Assembly: GCF_006539185.1 (NCBI RefSeq)
Contig: NZ_BJMN01000021.1
Span: forward strand, 1-64,000
Direction: 5' to 3'
Length of the DNA stretch: 64,000 bases
From: Streptomyces gardneri
GTDB lineage: Bacteria > Actinomycetota > Actinomycetes > Streptomycetales > Streptomycetaceae
Under the pieces are notes generated by a model. The model searched no databases. It saw only the letters and a list, made by a program, of their open reading frames with translations, and was not told where the DNA came from. Below, piece by piece: positions 18,441 through 28,330 of the stretch. How positions within the stretch are numbered: position 1 is the first letter of the stretch; each line of letters opens with the position of its first letter. Position numbers and translations under genes: made by a program.

Positions 18441-19823
18441 TCAGCGGGCCGGCACGATGTTCTGGTTGAAGCGGAACACGTTGGCGGGGTCGTACTGGGC
18501 CTTCACGGCGGCGAGCCGGCGGTAGTTCTCCTCACCGAAGGAGGAGACGATCCGCTGCTCGCCCTCGGCACCGATGAAGTTCAGGTACGTCGCCTCGATG
18601 GCCCACGGCCGCGCGTCGGCGCGCACGTCGTGGACCCACTGCTTCGCCTGCTCGTCGTATGCGGGGTCCTCCCAGGTCGCGAACGGGTGCACCGCCCAGG
18701 GGGCGGTGCGCCACGGCTGCGGGTACTCGGAGGGCCCCGCGGCCACGGCCCCGCCCATCAGGAACAGCACGTGCTGGGTGGCGGTCGAGGCCGGGATCCG
18801 CGCGCCGCGGTCGCAGAAGACGTCCACGGCCTCATCGGGGAAGTCCCGCAGGTACTCGGCCGACCAGTAGTTCCGCAGCCCGGGCGGGTCGTCGAGCATC
18901 GTCTGCAGGTCCACGTACGGGATGTCCGTGACGACCTCGACCACGGGCTTCAGCGCGAACAGCGGCGCCGCGAACTCGCGCAGCTCGGAGACCGGGCCGG
19001 TGTACGTGAACAGTGCCCCGCAGACCAGCTTGCCGACCAGGTCCTCGGGGACGAAGGGCTCGGGGGGCGCAGGCATGTAGATGGCGCCGCCGCCCATCTC
19101 GTCCGGCGCGCGGACGCCGAGATCGCGGAAGGTGCGCACGACCTCGGGCGCGTCGCCGGGCAGGAACAGCAGCATCGCGACGCTCATCTCGGGCAGCGGG
19201 TGCAGCCGCAGCGTCAGCGAGGTCGCCACCCCGAAGTTGCCGCCGCCGCCGTGCAGCGCCCAGAACAGCTCCGGGTTCTCCTCCGCGTCCGTGTGGACGT
19301 GCTTGCCCTCGGCGGTGATCAGGTCGGCGGCGAGGAGGTTGTCGCTGGCGAGGCCGAACTTCCGCTCCAGCCAGCCCGAGCCGCCGCCCAGCGTGAAGCC
19401 GCCGACGCCGGTGGTGGACACCCGCCCGCCGGTCGTCACCACGTGGAACGGCTGGCACGCGTGGTCCAGGTGGGCCATGGTCGCCCCGCCCTCGACCCGT
19501 ACCGTCATGTCCTCCGGGTCCACGACGACCCCGTGCATCCGGCGGAGGTCGACGATCAGCGCGCCGTCGATCATGGAGGTCCCGGCGACGCTGTGCCCGC
19601 CGCCGCGCACCGCGATCGGCAGCTCGGCCTCACGGCCGAACAGGATCGCGTTGGACACGTCGGCCTGCGTGGCGCACTGGGCGATCACCGACGGGCGCCG
19701 GTCGATCATGCCGTTGTGCAGGGCACGAGCCTCGTCGTAGCCCGGACCGCCGGGGGTGATCACCTCGCCGGCCAGGTCCTCGACCAGTCCGGCCAGGGCG
19801 CTTTCGGAGACATGGGGAGCCAT
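18441..19823 (-). CDS. FAD-linked oxidase, berberine-bridge-enzyme (BBE) type
   Basis: 460 residues. PCMH-type FAD domain: IAVRGGGHSVAGTS carries the His that links to the FAD 8-alpha position; the second site, where bicovalent members have Cys, here reads GVGGFTLGGGSGWL, so flavinylation is likely single. C-terminal BBE domain ends NYRRLAAVKAQYDPANVFR. Oxidises an alcohol or sugar-type substrate with oxygen; substrate unknown. No signal peptide. Tail-to-tail with the amine oxidase, only six bases between stops and no clear hairpin. Confidence 0.88.
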   Translation of the reverse strand: MAPHVSESALAGLVEDLAGEVITPGGPGYDEARALHNGMIDRRPSVIAQCATQADVSNAILFGREAELPIAVRGGGHSVAGTSMIDGALIVDLRRMHGVVVDPEDMTVRVEGGATMAHLDHACQPFHVVTTGGRVSTTGVGGFTLGGGSGWLERKFGLASDNLLAADLITAEGKHVHTDAEENPELFWALHGGGGNFGVATSLTLRLHPLPEMSVAMLLFLPGDAPEVVRTFRDLGVRAPDEMGGGAIYMPAPPEPFVPEDLVGKLVCGALFTYTGPVSELREFAAPLFALKPVVEVVTDIPYVDLQTMLDDPPGLRNYWSAEYLRDFPDEAVDVFCDRGARIPASTATQHVLFLMGGAVAAGPSEYPQPWRTAPWAVHPFATWEDPAYDEQAKQWVHDVRADARPWAIEATYLNFIGAEGEQRIVSSFGEENYRRLAAVKAQYDPANVFRFNQNIVPAR

Positions 19824-19890
19824 GGGAGCCCCCTTTTCGTACGGGGGACAGGACCCTCCCAGCGTATTCCGGCGGGCCGTGCTCCGCGCC

Positions 19891-21693
19891 TCAGCCGCCG
19901 TACGCCCCGCTGGCCGTCAGGCGCAGCGCGGTGTCGATCAGCGGGACGTGACTGAACGCCTGCGGGAAGTTGCCCACCTGGCGCTGGAGCCGGGGGTCCC
20001 ACTCCTCGGCGAGCAGCCCGAGGTCGTTGCGCAGGGAGAGCAGCTTCTCGAAGAGCGTGCGGGCCTCGTCCACCCGGCCGATCATCGCCAGATCGTCCGC
20101 GAGCCAGAAGGAGCAGGCGAGGAACGCGCCCTCGTCGCCCTCGAGGCCGTCGACGCCGGCCTCCTCGCCGGCCGTCGGGTAGCGCAGCACGAAGCCGTCC
20201 TCCGTGGACAGCTCCCGCTGGATCGCCTCGATCGTGCCGATGACCCGCTTGTCGTCCGGCGGCAGGAAGCCCATCTGCGGGATCAGCAGCAGCGAGGCGT
20301 CCAGCTCCTGGGAGCCGTACGACTGCGTGAAGGTGTTCCGCTCCGGGTCGTAGCCCTTCTCGCAGACGTCCCGGTGGATCTCGTCGCGCAGTTCGCGCCA
20401 GCGCTCCAGCGGGCCGTCGGCGTCCCCGGACTCGATGAGCTTGATCGTGCGGTCGACGGCCACCCAGGCCATCACCTTGGAGTGGGTGAAGTGGCGGCGC
20501 GGGCCGCGGACCTCCCAGATGCCCTCGTCGGGCTGGTCCCAGTGCTTCTCCAGGTAGTTGATCAGCTTGATCTGGAGGAGGGAGGCGTAGTCGTTGCGGG
20601 AGAGCCCCGTCATGTGCGCGAGGTGGAGGGCCTCGGTGACCTCGCCGTAGACGTCCAGCTGGAGCTGGTTGGCGGCGCCGTTGCCGACGCGGACCGGGCC
20701 GGAGTTCTCGTACCCCGGCAGCCAGTCGAGCTCCGCCTCGCCGAGCTCCCGCTCGCCCGCGATGCCGTACATGATCTGGAGGTTCTCGGGGTCTCCGGCG
20801 ACCGCGCGAAGCAGCCAGTCCCGCCAGGCGCGGGCCTCCTCGCGATAGCCGGTGCGCAGCATCGAGGAGAGGGTGATCGCCGCGTCCCGCAGCCAGGTGT
20901 AGCGGTAGTCCCAGTTGCGGACGCCGCCGATCTCCTCGGGCAGCGAGGTGGTCGGCGCGGCCACGATCCCGCCGGTCGGCGCGTACGTCAGCGCCTTCAG
21001 CGTGATCAGGGAGCGGACCACCGCCTCCCGGTAGGGGCCGTGGTACGTGCAGTGGTCGACCCACTCGCTCCAGAACTCGGCGGTCGCCGCCAGCGAGCCC
21101 TCCGGGTCCGGCAGTGCGGGCGGCTCCTTGTGGGAGGGCTGCCAGGAGAGCGTGAAGGTGATCCGGTCGCCGGGGGAGACCGTGAACTCGGAGTACGTCG
21201 TGAGGGACTCGCCGTGCGTCTCCGCGTCCGTGTCGAGCCACACCGAGTCGGGCCCGGCGACGGCGACCGTGCGCTCGCCGACCTTGTGGACCCAGGGCAC
21301 GATCCGGCCGTAGCTGAAGCGCATCCGCAGCGCGGAGCGCATCGCGACCCGGCCGGAGACGCCCTCCACGATCCGGATGATCTGCGGCGCGCCGTCGCGC
21401 GGGGGCATGAAGTCCGTCACCCGGACCGTGCCGCGCGGGGTGTCCCACTCGGACTCCAGGATCAGCGAGTCGCCCAGGTAGCGGCGCCGGTCGGCAGGGG
21501 GTGCCTCGGCGTCCTCGGCCACGGTGGGACCCACCCGCCAGAACCCGTGTTCCTCCGTGCCGAGCAGCCCCGCGAAGACCGCGTGGGAGTCGAAGCGGGG
21601 GAGGCACAGCCAGTCGACGCTGCCGTCCCGGCAGACCAGCGCGGCCGTCTGCATGTCTCCGATGAGTGCGTAATCCTCGATGCGCCCGGCCAC
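19891..21693 (-). CDS. Glycoside hydrolase family 15 (trehalase/glucoamylase-like)
   Basis: 600 residues. N-terminal beta-sandwich domain opening RIEDYALIGDMQTAALV, then the (alpha/alpha)6 barrel with GGVRNWDYRYTWLRDAA and EGIWEVRGPRRHFTHSKVMAW, the hallmark motifs of bacterial GH15 trehalase-like proteins; DGLEGDEGAFLACSFWLAD supplies a late acidic motif. Cytoplasmic, no signal. The GTG at 21693 is preferred because ggag lies eight bases upstream; a GTG three codons earlier is in frame but abuts that sequence. Its promoter region, shared with pyrG, carries a GTGATCAC palindrome. Confidence 0.9.
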   Translation of the reverse strand: MAGRIEDYALIGDMQTAALVCRDGSVDWLCLPRFDSHAVFAGLLGTEEHGFWRVGPTVAEDAEAPPADRRRYLGDSLILESEWDTPRGTVRVTDFMPPRDGAPQIIRIVEGVSGRVAMRSALRMRFSYGRIVPWVHKVGERTVAVAGPDSVWLDTDAETHGESLTTYSEFTVSPGDRITFTLSWQPSHKEPPALPDPEGSLAATAEFWSEWVDHCTYHGPYREAVVRSLITLKALTYAPTGGIVAAPTTSLPEEIGGVRNWDYRYTWLRDAAITLSSMLRTGYREEARAWRDWLLRAVAGDPENLQIMYGIAGERELGEAELDWLPGYENSGPVRVGNGAANQLQLDVYGEVTEALHLAHMTGLSRNDYASLLQIKLINYLEKHWDQPDEGIWEVRGPRRHFTHSKVMAWVAVDRTIKLIESGDADGPLERWRELRDEIHRDVCEKGYDPERNTFTQSYGSQELDASLLLIPQMGFLPPDDKRVIGTIEAIQRELSTEDGFVLRYPTAGEEAGVDGLEGDEGAFLACSFWLADDLAMIGRVDEARTLFEKLLSLRNDLGLLAEEWDPRLQRQVGNFPQAFSHVPLIDTALRLTASGAYGG

Positions 21694-22193
21694 GTGCTTC
21701 ACTCCAGTCGAACGGCCACGTCCGCCCCGTGGGGCGCTTGCTCGGTTGCGCCGGCTGGGTGTCAGCCGGGTCTGCTGGTGTCAGCGGTCAAGGGTTCGTC
21801 GACGAGCTCTCGGTCCGGTCGGGCCGGCGGGGTGTTGCCGATGGCCGGTCTGCTCGGCGGGCTGTGTCCGAGCAGAATACGTCGCACCCTAGTGACCCGG
21901 TGATCACGCGGGTAACGCAGCTGCTCCGATCGGGTGAACAGGCCCGTGACCACGTCGATCACCCCGCCGGACGGATCCCGCCCCACCCTTCCGTAGCCGT
22001 CCGTGAACACCCGACTGCCGCGTGTGGCCGGAAGCGGTCTCCCGATGTCGCTGATACCCTGGTACCCCGTGGACCGGTGGGAAACGGCGACAGCCGAGGA
22101 CCCCGAAACCGCAGCGACGGCACCCCCCGATTCTTCCGGAGGGGACGCCGGTACGCACCTCCAGAACGCGACCACGGGAGCCCCCTCTTGGCG
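21694..22193. other. 500-base divergent intergenic region between GH15 and pyrG
   Basis: Holds the palindrome listed separately and weak -10-like words on both strands (tattct on minus at 21879-21874; taccct on plus at 22055-22060). The pyrG frame is open through all of it, but codon bias and lack of family similarity argue against coding. No pyrimidine attenuator hairpin or T-run was seen. Confidence 0.5.
21892..21916. promoter_or_regulatory. Imperfect palindrome near the predicted GH15 promoter
   Basis: Perfect gtgatcac core (21900-21907) flanked by gtgacccg (21892-21899) and cgggtaac (21909-21916), 7 of 8 complementary with one extra base. On the minus strand tattct (21879-21874) is a plausible -10, which would put the palindrome over the -35. 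Possible repressor site; the regulator is unknown. Confidence 0.4.
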
Positions 22194-23852
<1,659 letters not shown>

Positions 23853-23882
23853 CCGGCGCTGTCGTCGGTCGGCGTTAACGTT

Positions 23883-23921
23883 GCCGGGGTACGGGTCCTT
23901 GACGACGCGTACCCCGGCTTT
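23883..23921 (+). terminator. Hairpin after pyrG
   Basis: gccggggtacg (23883-23893) pairs with cgtaccccggc (23908-23918), 14-base loop, followed by ttt. Thirty bases after the pyrG stop, 30 before the Nudix start. Confidence 0.6.
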
Positions 23922-23950
23922 CGTGTGTGCGCGTACGTGGGAGGACCCAG

Positions 23951-24577
23951 ATGGAGCTGCAGGACACCCCGGAGGAGTGGCGGGTCGTCGCGACGACGAC
24001 CCCCTTCCAGGGAAAGAAGACCAGTGTCCGCACGGACGAGGTGGTCATGCCGGACGGCACGGTCGCGAGCCGCGACTACCAGGTCCACCCCGGCTCGGTG
24101 GCCGTCCTGGCCCTGGACGAGCAGGACCGGGTCCTGCTGCTCAAGCAGTACCGGCACCCGGTGCGGCAGAAGCTGTGGGAGATCCCCGCGGGGCTCCTCG
24201 ACGTGCCCGGTGAGAACCCGCTGCACGCCGCCCAGCGCGAGCTGTACGAGGAGGCCCACGTCAAGGCCGGGGACTGGCGGGTCCTGACGGACGTCTACAC
24301 GACCCCGGGCGGCTGTGACGAGGCCGTGCGGATCTTCCTCGCCCGGGACCTCGCGGAGGCGGAGGGCGAGCGCTACGAGGTCTCCGACGAGGAGGCCGAC
24401 ATGGAGCTGGCGCGGGTGCCGCTCGCGGAGCTCGTGCGCGGGGTCCTCGCGGGCGAGCTGCACAACAACTGCCTGGTGGTGGGCGTCCTGTCGCTGGCCG
24501 CCGCGCGCGCGGGCGAAGGAGTCGAGGCGTTGCGCCCGGCGGAAGCGCCCTGGCCGGCCCGTCCGTTCACTTCGTGA
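23951..24577 (+). CDS. Nudix hydrolase, ADP-ribose pyrophosphatase type
   Basis: 208 residues. Nudix box GLLDVPGENPLHAAQRELYEE near 86-106 keeps the metal-binding Glu residues (REL-EE), with His in place of the usual Gly near its end. WEIPAGLLDVPG and TTPGGCDEAVRIFLA are typical of ADP-ribose/NDP-sugar hydrolases. Start at ATG 23951 with gggagg seven bases upstream; an ATG eight codons earlier lacks a site. Pairing of pyrG with this Nudix gene is conserved in actinobacteria. Confidence 0.9.
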   Translation: MELQDTPEEWRVVATTTPFQGKKTSVRTDEVVMPDGTVASRDYQVHPGSVAVLALDEQDRVLLLKQYRHPVRQKLWEIPAGLLDVPGENPLHAAQRELYEEAHVKAGDWRVLTDVYTTPGGCDEAVRIFLARDLAEAEGERYEVSDEEADMELARVPLAELVRGVLAGELHNNCLVVGVLSLAAARAGEGVEALRPAEAPWPARPFTS

Positions 24578-24741
24578 CGGCCCGTCGGGAACGCGGCGGT
24601 GTGACGATCGGCTGATCCGATCGGGGGATGTGTCCGCCGCGCTCCACCGGGTCGGTGCCGCGCGCTGAACTACGCTCGGAATCGCCCGTGCGGAGACCCC
24701 CGCGGGATCGGCTCGTGCGCAGGTGGACGGGAGCGTGGCCC

Positions 24742-26727
24742 GTGACGGATCAGGCGGTGGCGGCGGCCGTGGGCCGGCGGTTCTTCGGCCGGCAGCGGGA
24801 GTTGAAAGCCCTGCACGCCGACATCGAACGGACCGGCCTCGACACCCTCACGGGTCGCAAGGCACCCCGCGCCCGGGTCCTGCTCGTCGCCGGCAAGCCC
24901 GGCTCCGGGCGTACCGCCCTCGCCGAGGAGCTGGCCGACGGCCTCGCCGACCGCTACCCCGGCGGGGTGTTCCGCGCCCGGCTCACCGAGCCCGGCGGCG
25001 ACCCCGTCCCCACCGCCCGCGTCGCCCAGGAACTCCTGGCCGCGCTCGGCGTGGCCGAGCCGCCCGGCGCCGGCGAGGACGAGCTGACCGAACTGGTCCG
25101 CCACGCCCTCGCCGGGCGCCGGGCCGTCCTGATCCTCGACGACGCCGTCGACGCCGAGCAGGCCGACCCGCTGATCCCCGACGACCCCGCCACCCTGGTC
25201 GTCGGCGTGTCGCGCGGGCCGCTCACCGGCATCCCCGACGTCCGGCCCTGCACCCTCGGCGGCCTCGACCCCAAGTCGGCCATCGAGCTGCTCACCGCCT
25301 TCACCGGCTCCGTCCGCATCACCGTCGACCCGCAGGCCGCCGAGACCCTCGTTGAGGAGTGCGGGGGGATGCCCGGCGCCGTCGTCCTCGCCGGGGGCTG
25401 GCTCGCGGCCCGCCCCAAGGCCTCCGTCGCCGATCTCGCGAAGCAGCTGCGCGGGCTGAGCGGCGACCCGCTCACCCGGACCTTCCTGCTCGCCCACGAG
25501 GCGCTGCCCGCGACCGCCGCCCGGATACTGCGATTCCTCTCCCTGGCCCCGCTCGGCCGGGCGGACGCCCACACCGCCTCCGCGCTGGCCGGCTGCTCGG
25601 TCTCCGCGGCGGACACCACCCTCGCCGACTTCGCCGCCCTGGGGCTCGTCTTCGCCGGTGACGACGGGCAGTACGAGGTTCCCGGCCATCTCGTCCCCCT
25701 CCTTCGCGCTCAGCTGGAGGAGCGCGACCGGCCCGCCGAGGTGCAGCTCGCCCGGGCCCGGATGCTGGAGCGGACCGTACGGCTCCTCCAGTCGTGCCGT
25801 GCGGTCACCGAACCCGAGGGCTCGCCCGCCCGGCGGAAGCTCGCCGGTCTGCCGCGCGCCCTGCGCTTCCCGAACCGGGCCGCCGGGGCCGACTGGCTGC
25901 GCTCCCGGCAGCCCGTCCTCCTCGCCTCCGCACGCCTCGCCGTCGCCGACGGGGAGCTCGACACCCTGGCCCGCCGCCTGATCGCCTCCTTCGTCAGGGC
26001 GCTGGCCGCGCACCGGGGCGCCGAGGCCGCCGCGCCCGAGCTGTACGGCCTCCACCAGCTCGTCCTGGACGTGGCCGAGCGGCGCGGGCTGCACCGCGAG
26101 CGGGCGGCCGCCCTCCTGAACCTGGCGGACCTCGACGCGAGGACCGGACGGACGAAGGACGCTCTGCTGCGATATCGGTTGGCTTTGGACGCCGGCAGGG
26201 CAGCAAATGATCCGTACGCCACCGGTCGGGCGATGGAATCCGTAGGTGGCTCGTATCAGGAGCTGGGGGACTGGCAGCGGGCCGGCGACTGGTACGGCCG
26301 CGCGCTGGCCCAGCGCCTCGCCCGCGACGAGCGCGCCGACCAGGCCCGGTTGTACGGACGCCTCGGCGCCGTGCAGACCTACGCCGGGCGGTACGGCGAG
26401 GCCCTGCGGAACTGGCGGGCCGCCGCGGCCGGCTACCGCAGGCTCGCCGATCTCCCTGGCCACGCCCGGGCGTTGAGCGAGGCGGCCCGGGTGCAGGAGT
26501 ACGCGGGGCGGCCCGAGGAGTCGCTGCGGACCTGCGAGGAGGCGGTGGAGTGGGCCCGGCGGGCGCAGGACACCCGGCTCCAGGCGGCCCTCCAGCTGCG
26601 CCTCGCCGACACGCTCGACCGGCTCGGCGACCCCGCCGCGGCCGGGCTGCACAGGGCCGCGGCGGAACGATTGCTGGAAACGCGCGCCACAGCCTGCGAA
26701 ATCCGTAGTGGGTTCGAGAAAGATTAG
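24742..26727 (+). CDS. STAND-type NTPase with TPR repeats
   Basis: 661 residues. FFGRQRELKAL opens an NB-ARC/AAA-like NTPase module; P-loop AGKPGSGRTALAEEL near 56 and Walker B AVLILDDAVD near 130. A winged-helix-like middle follows, and from about 440 to 640 come tetratricopeptide repeats (for example LGAVQTYAGRYGEALRNW). Architecture is like the signalling ATPase part of AfsR/SARP proteins without the DNA-binding domain. Start GTG 24742 is chosen for gggag eight bases upstream; the frame is open from 24628. A block of unusual codons lies at 26161-26268 and again at the extreme 3' end. Role unknown; likely a nucleotide-dependent switch or scaffold. Confidence 0.82.
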   Translation: MTDQAVAAAVGRRFFGRQRELKALHADIERTGLDTLTGRKAPRARVLLVAGKPGSGRTALAEELADGLADRYPGGVFRARLTEPGGDPVPTARVAQELLAALGVAEPPGAGEDELTELVRHALAGRRAVLILDDAVDAEQADPLIPDDPATLVVGVSRGPLTGIPDVRPCTLGGLDPKSAIELLTAFTGSVRITVDPQAAETLVEECGGMPGAVVLAGGWLAARPKASVADLAKQLRGLSGDPLTRTFLLAHEALPATAARILRFLSLAPLGRADAHTASALAGCSVSAADTTLADFAALGLVFAGDDGQYEVPGHLVPLLRAQLEERDRPAEVQLARARMLERTVRLLQSCRAVTEPEGSPARRKLAGLPRALRFPNRAAGADWLRSRQPVLLASARLAVADGELDTLARRLIASFVRALAAHRGAEAAAPELYGLHQLVLDVAERRGLHRERAAALLNLADLDARTGRTKDALLRYRLALDAGRAANDPYATGRAMESVGGSYQELGDWQRAGDWYGRALAQRLARDERADQARLYGRLGAVQTYAGRYGEALRNWRAAAAGYRRLADLPGHARALSEAARVQEYAGRPEESLRTCEEAVEWARRAQDTRLQAALQLRLADTLDRLGDPAAAGLHRAAAERLLETRATACEIRSGFEKD

Positions 26728-26740
26728 TACTTTGAAAGGC

Positions 26741-26768
26741 TAGACACCGGGAACTCCTTCATTAGACT
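26741..26768 (+). promoter_or_regulatory. Probable housekeeping promoter of ald
   Basis: -35 tagaca (26741-26746), 16-base spacer, -10 tagact (26763-26768), giving a leader of about 100 bases before the ald ATG. The best sigma-70-like pair in this gap. Confidence 0.55.
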
Positions 26769-26874
26769 GGGTCCGCCGCGTTCGAACGTGGTCTGCCCCG
26801 GTGCGCCGCAGTGCATCCGGGTATGTATCGCAGTACCCCAGTTGTCCCCCCAGATTCAAGGACCGTGATCGACG

Positions 26875-27990
26875 ATGAAGGTCGGCATCCCCCGCGAGGT
26901 CAAGAACAACGAGTTCCGCGTGGCCATCACCCCTGCCGGTGTCCACGAGCTCGTCCGCAACGGCCACCAGGTCTTCATCGAGCAGAACGCCGGTGTCGGC
27001 TCCTCGATCACGGACGAGGAGTACGTCGGCGCCGGCGCCGAGATCCTCGCCACCGCCGACGAGGTCTGGGCCACCGCCGACCTGCTGCTCAAGGTCAAGG
27101 AGCCCATCGCGGAGGAGTACCACCGCCTCCGCAAGGACCAGACCCTCTTCACGTACCTGCACCTCGCCGCCTCCCGCGAGTGCACGGACGCGCTGCTGGA
27201 GTCCGGCACCACCGCCATCGCCTACGAGACCGTCGAGACCGCGAACCGCGCCCTGCCGCTGCTCGCCCCGATGTCCGAGGTCGCGGGCCGCCTGGCCCCG
27301 CAGGTCGGCGCGTACCACCTGATGCGCTCGGTCGGCGGCCGTGGCGTCCTCCCCGGCGGCGTCCCCGGCACCCACGCCGGCGAGTGCGTCGTCATCGGCG
27401 GCGGCGTCTCCGGCTGGAACGCCACGCAGATCGCCGTCGGCATGGGCTTCCACGTGACCCTGCTCGACCGTGACATCAACAAGCTCCGCGAGGCCGACAA
27501 GATCTTCGGCACCAAGGTGAAGACGATCGTCTCCAACGCCTACGAGCTGGAGAAGGCCGTCATCGAGGCCGACCTCGTCATCGGCGCCGTCCTCATCCCG
27601 GGCGCCAAGGCCCCGAAGCTGGTCACCAACGAGCTCGTCGCCAAGATGAAGCCCGGAAGTGTCCTTGTCGACATTGCGATCGACCAGGGCGGCTGCTTCG
27701 AGGACTCCCACGCGACCACCCACGCCGAGCCGACCTTCCAGGTCCACAACTCGGTCTTCTACTGCGTCGCCAACATGCCGGGCGCCGTCCCGAACACCTC
27801 CACCTACGCGCTCACCAACGCCACGCTGCCCTACATCGTGTCGCTGGCGAACAACGGCTGGGCCGAGGCCCTCCGCCGTGACTCCGCGCTCGCCCTGGGT
27901 CTCAACACCCATGACGGCAAGGTGGTTTACAAGGAGGTCGCCGAGGCGCACGGCCTCGACCACGTCGAGCTGAGCGCCCTCCTGGGCTGA
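26875..27990 (+). CDS. ald: Alanine dehydrogenase
   Basis: 371 residues, the usual length. Reversible NAD-dependent deamination of L-alanine to pyruvate and ammonia. N-terminal signature KVGIPREVKNNEFRVAITP, catalytic Lys/His region LLKVKEPIAEEY and TYLHLAA, and NAD fold VVIGGGVSGWNATQIAVGMG; MPGAVPNTST is the conserved late motif. Has its own promoter and a strong terminator, so it is probably a single-gene unit between the STAND gene and parA. Confidence 0.96.
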   Translation: MKVGIPREVKNNEFRVAITPAGVHELVRNGHQVFIEQNAGVGSSITDEEYVGAGAEILATADEVWATADLLLKVKEPIAEEYHRLRKDQTLFTYLHLAASRECTDALLESGTTAIAYETVETANRALPLLAPMSEVAGRLAPQVGAYHLMRSVGGRGVLPGGVPGTHAGECVVIGGGVSGWNATQIAVGMGFHVTLLDRDINKLREADKIFGTKVKTIVSNAYELEKAVIEADLVIGAVLIPGAKAPKLVTNELVAKMKPGSVLVDIAIDQGGCFEDSHATTHAEPTFQVHNSVFYCVANMPGAVPNTSTYALTNATLPYIVSLANNGWAEALRRDSALALGLNTHDGKVVYKEVAEAHGLDHVELSALLG

Positions 27991-28034
27991 TCTTCGAGGC
28001 GCCGCCGTCAACCGGTGCCGTCAATGCCACACAC

Positions 28035-28067
28035 CCGGCCGGACCTTGTTCGACAAGGTCCGGCCGG
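28035..28067 (+). terminator. Strong hairpin after ald
   Basis: 15-bp perfect stem, ccggccggaccttgt (28035-28049) with acaaggtccggccgg (28053-28067), three-base loop tcg. No T-run, as is common in Streptomyces. Confidence 0.8.
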
Positions 28068-28224
28068 CTGTGCGTCCGGCCCCGTCGGGGGCCCGAGCAA
28101 CTCGCCTCGAACGTAACCCTTTAACCGTTTCGCGCACCCCTGAAACGTACGGATGCATGCCTGCGCACCCTTGACAGAGAGGTGTTCGGTTGCCGACACA
28201 TCCGGCCGGGTCCGGCGGATTGTG

Positions 28225-28254
28225 TTGCTGCGGAGCGGTGACACGCCATAGAGT
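28225..28254 (+). promoter_or_regulatory. Candidate promoter of the parA operon
   Basis: ttgctg (28225-28230), 18-base spacer, tagagt (28249-28254), about 75 bases before the parA start. A ttgaca at 28171-28176 is also present but lacks a good -10. The 340-base gap between ald and parA otherwise holds the ald terminator and AT-richer sequence without an ORF. Confidence 0.35.
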
Positions 28255-28330
28255 CGCCAACCGTCGGCATGGTGCCACGCTGACCTATCGATAAATGTTC
28301 CTGGTGACATCCAAGGAGGTAAGACGACTT

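Noticed and set aside
15074..18469. Plus-strand ORF of 1131 codons across the permease and amine oxidase
   Set aside because: Arg/His-rich composition typical of an out-of-frame reading of high-GC genes; both real genes lie in other frames with clear motifs.
21666..22193. N-terminal extension of CTP synthase by 176 residues
   Set aside because: Sequence does not match the family, codon bias is poor, and starts with good spacing exist at 22188/22194.
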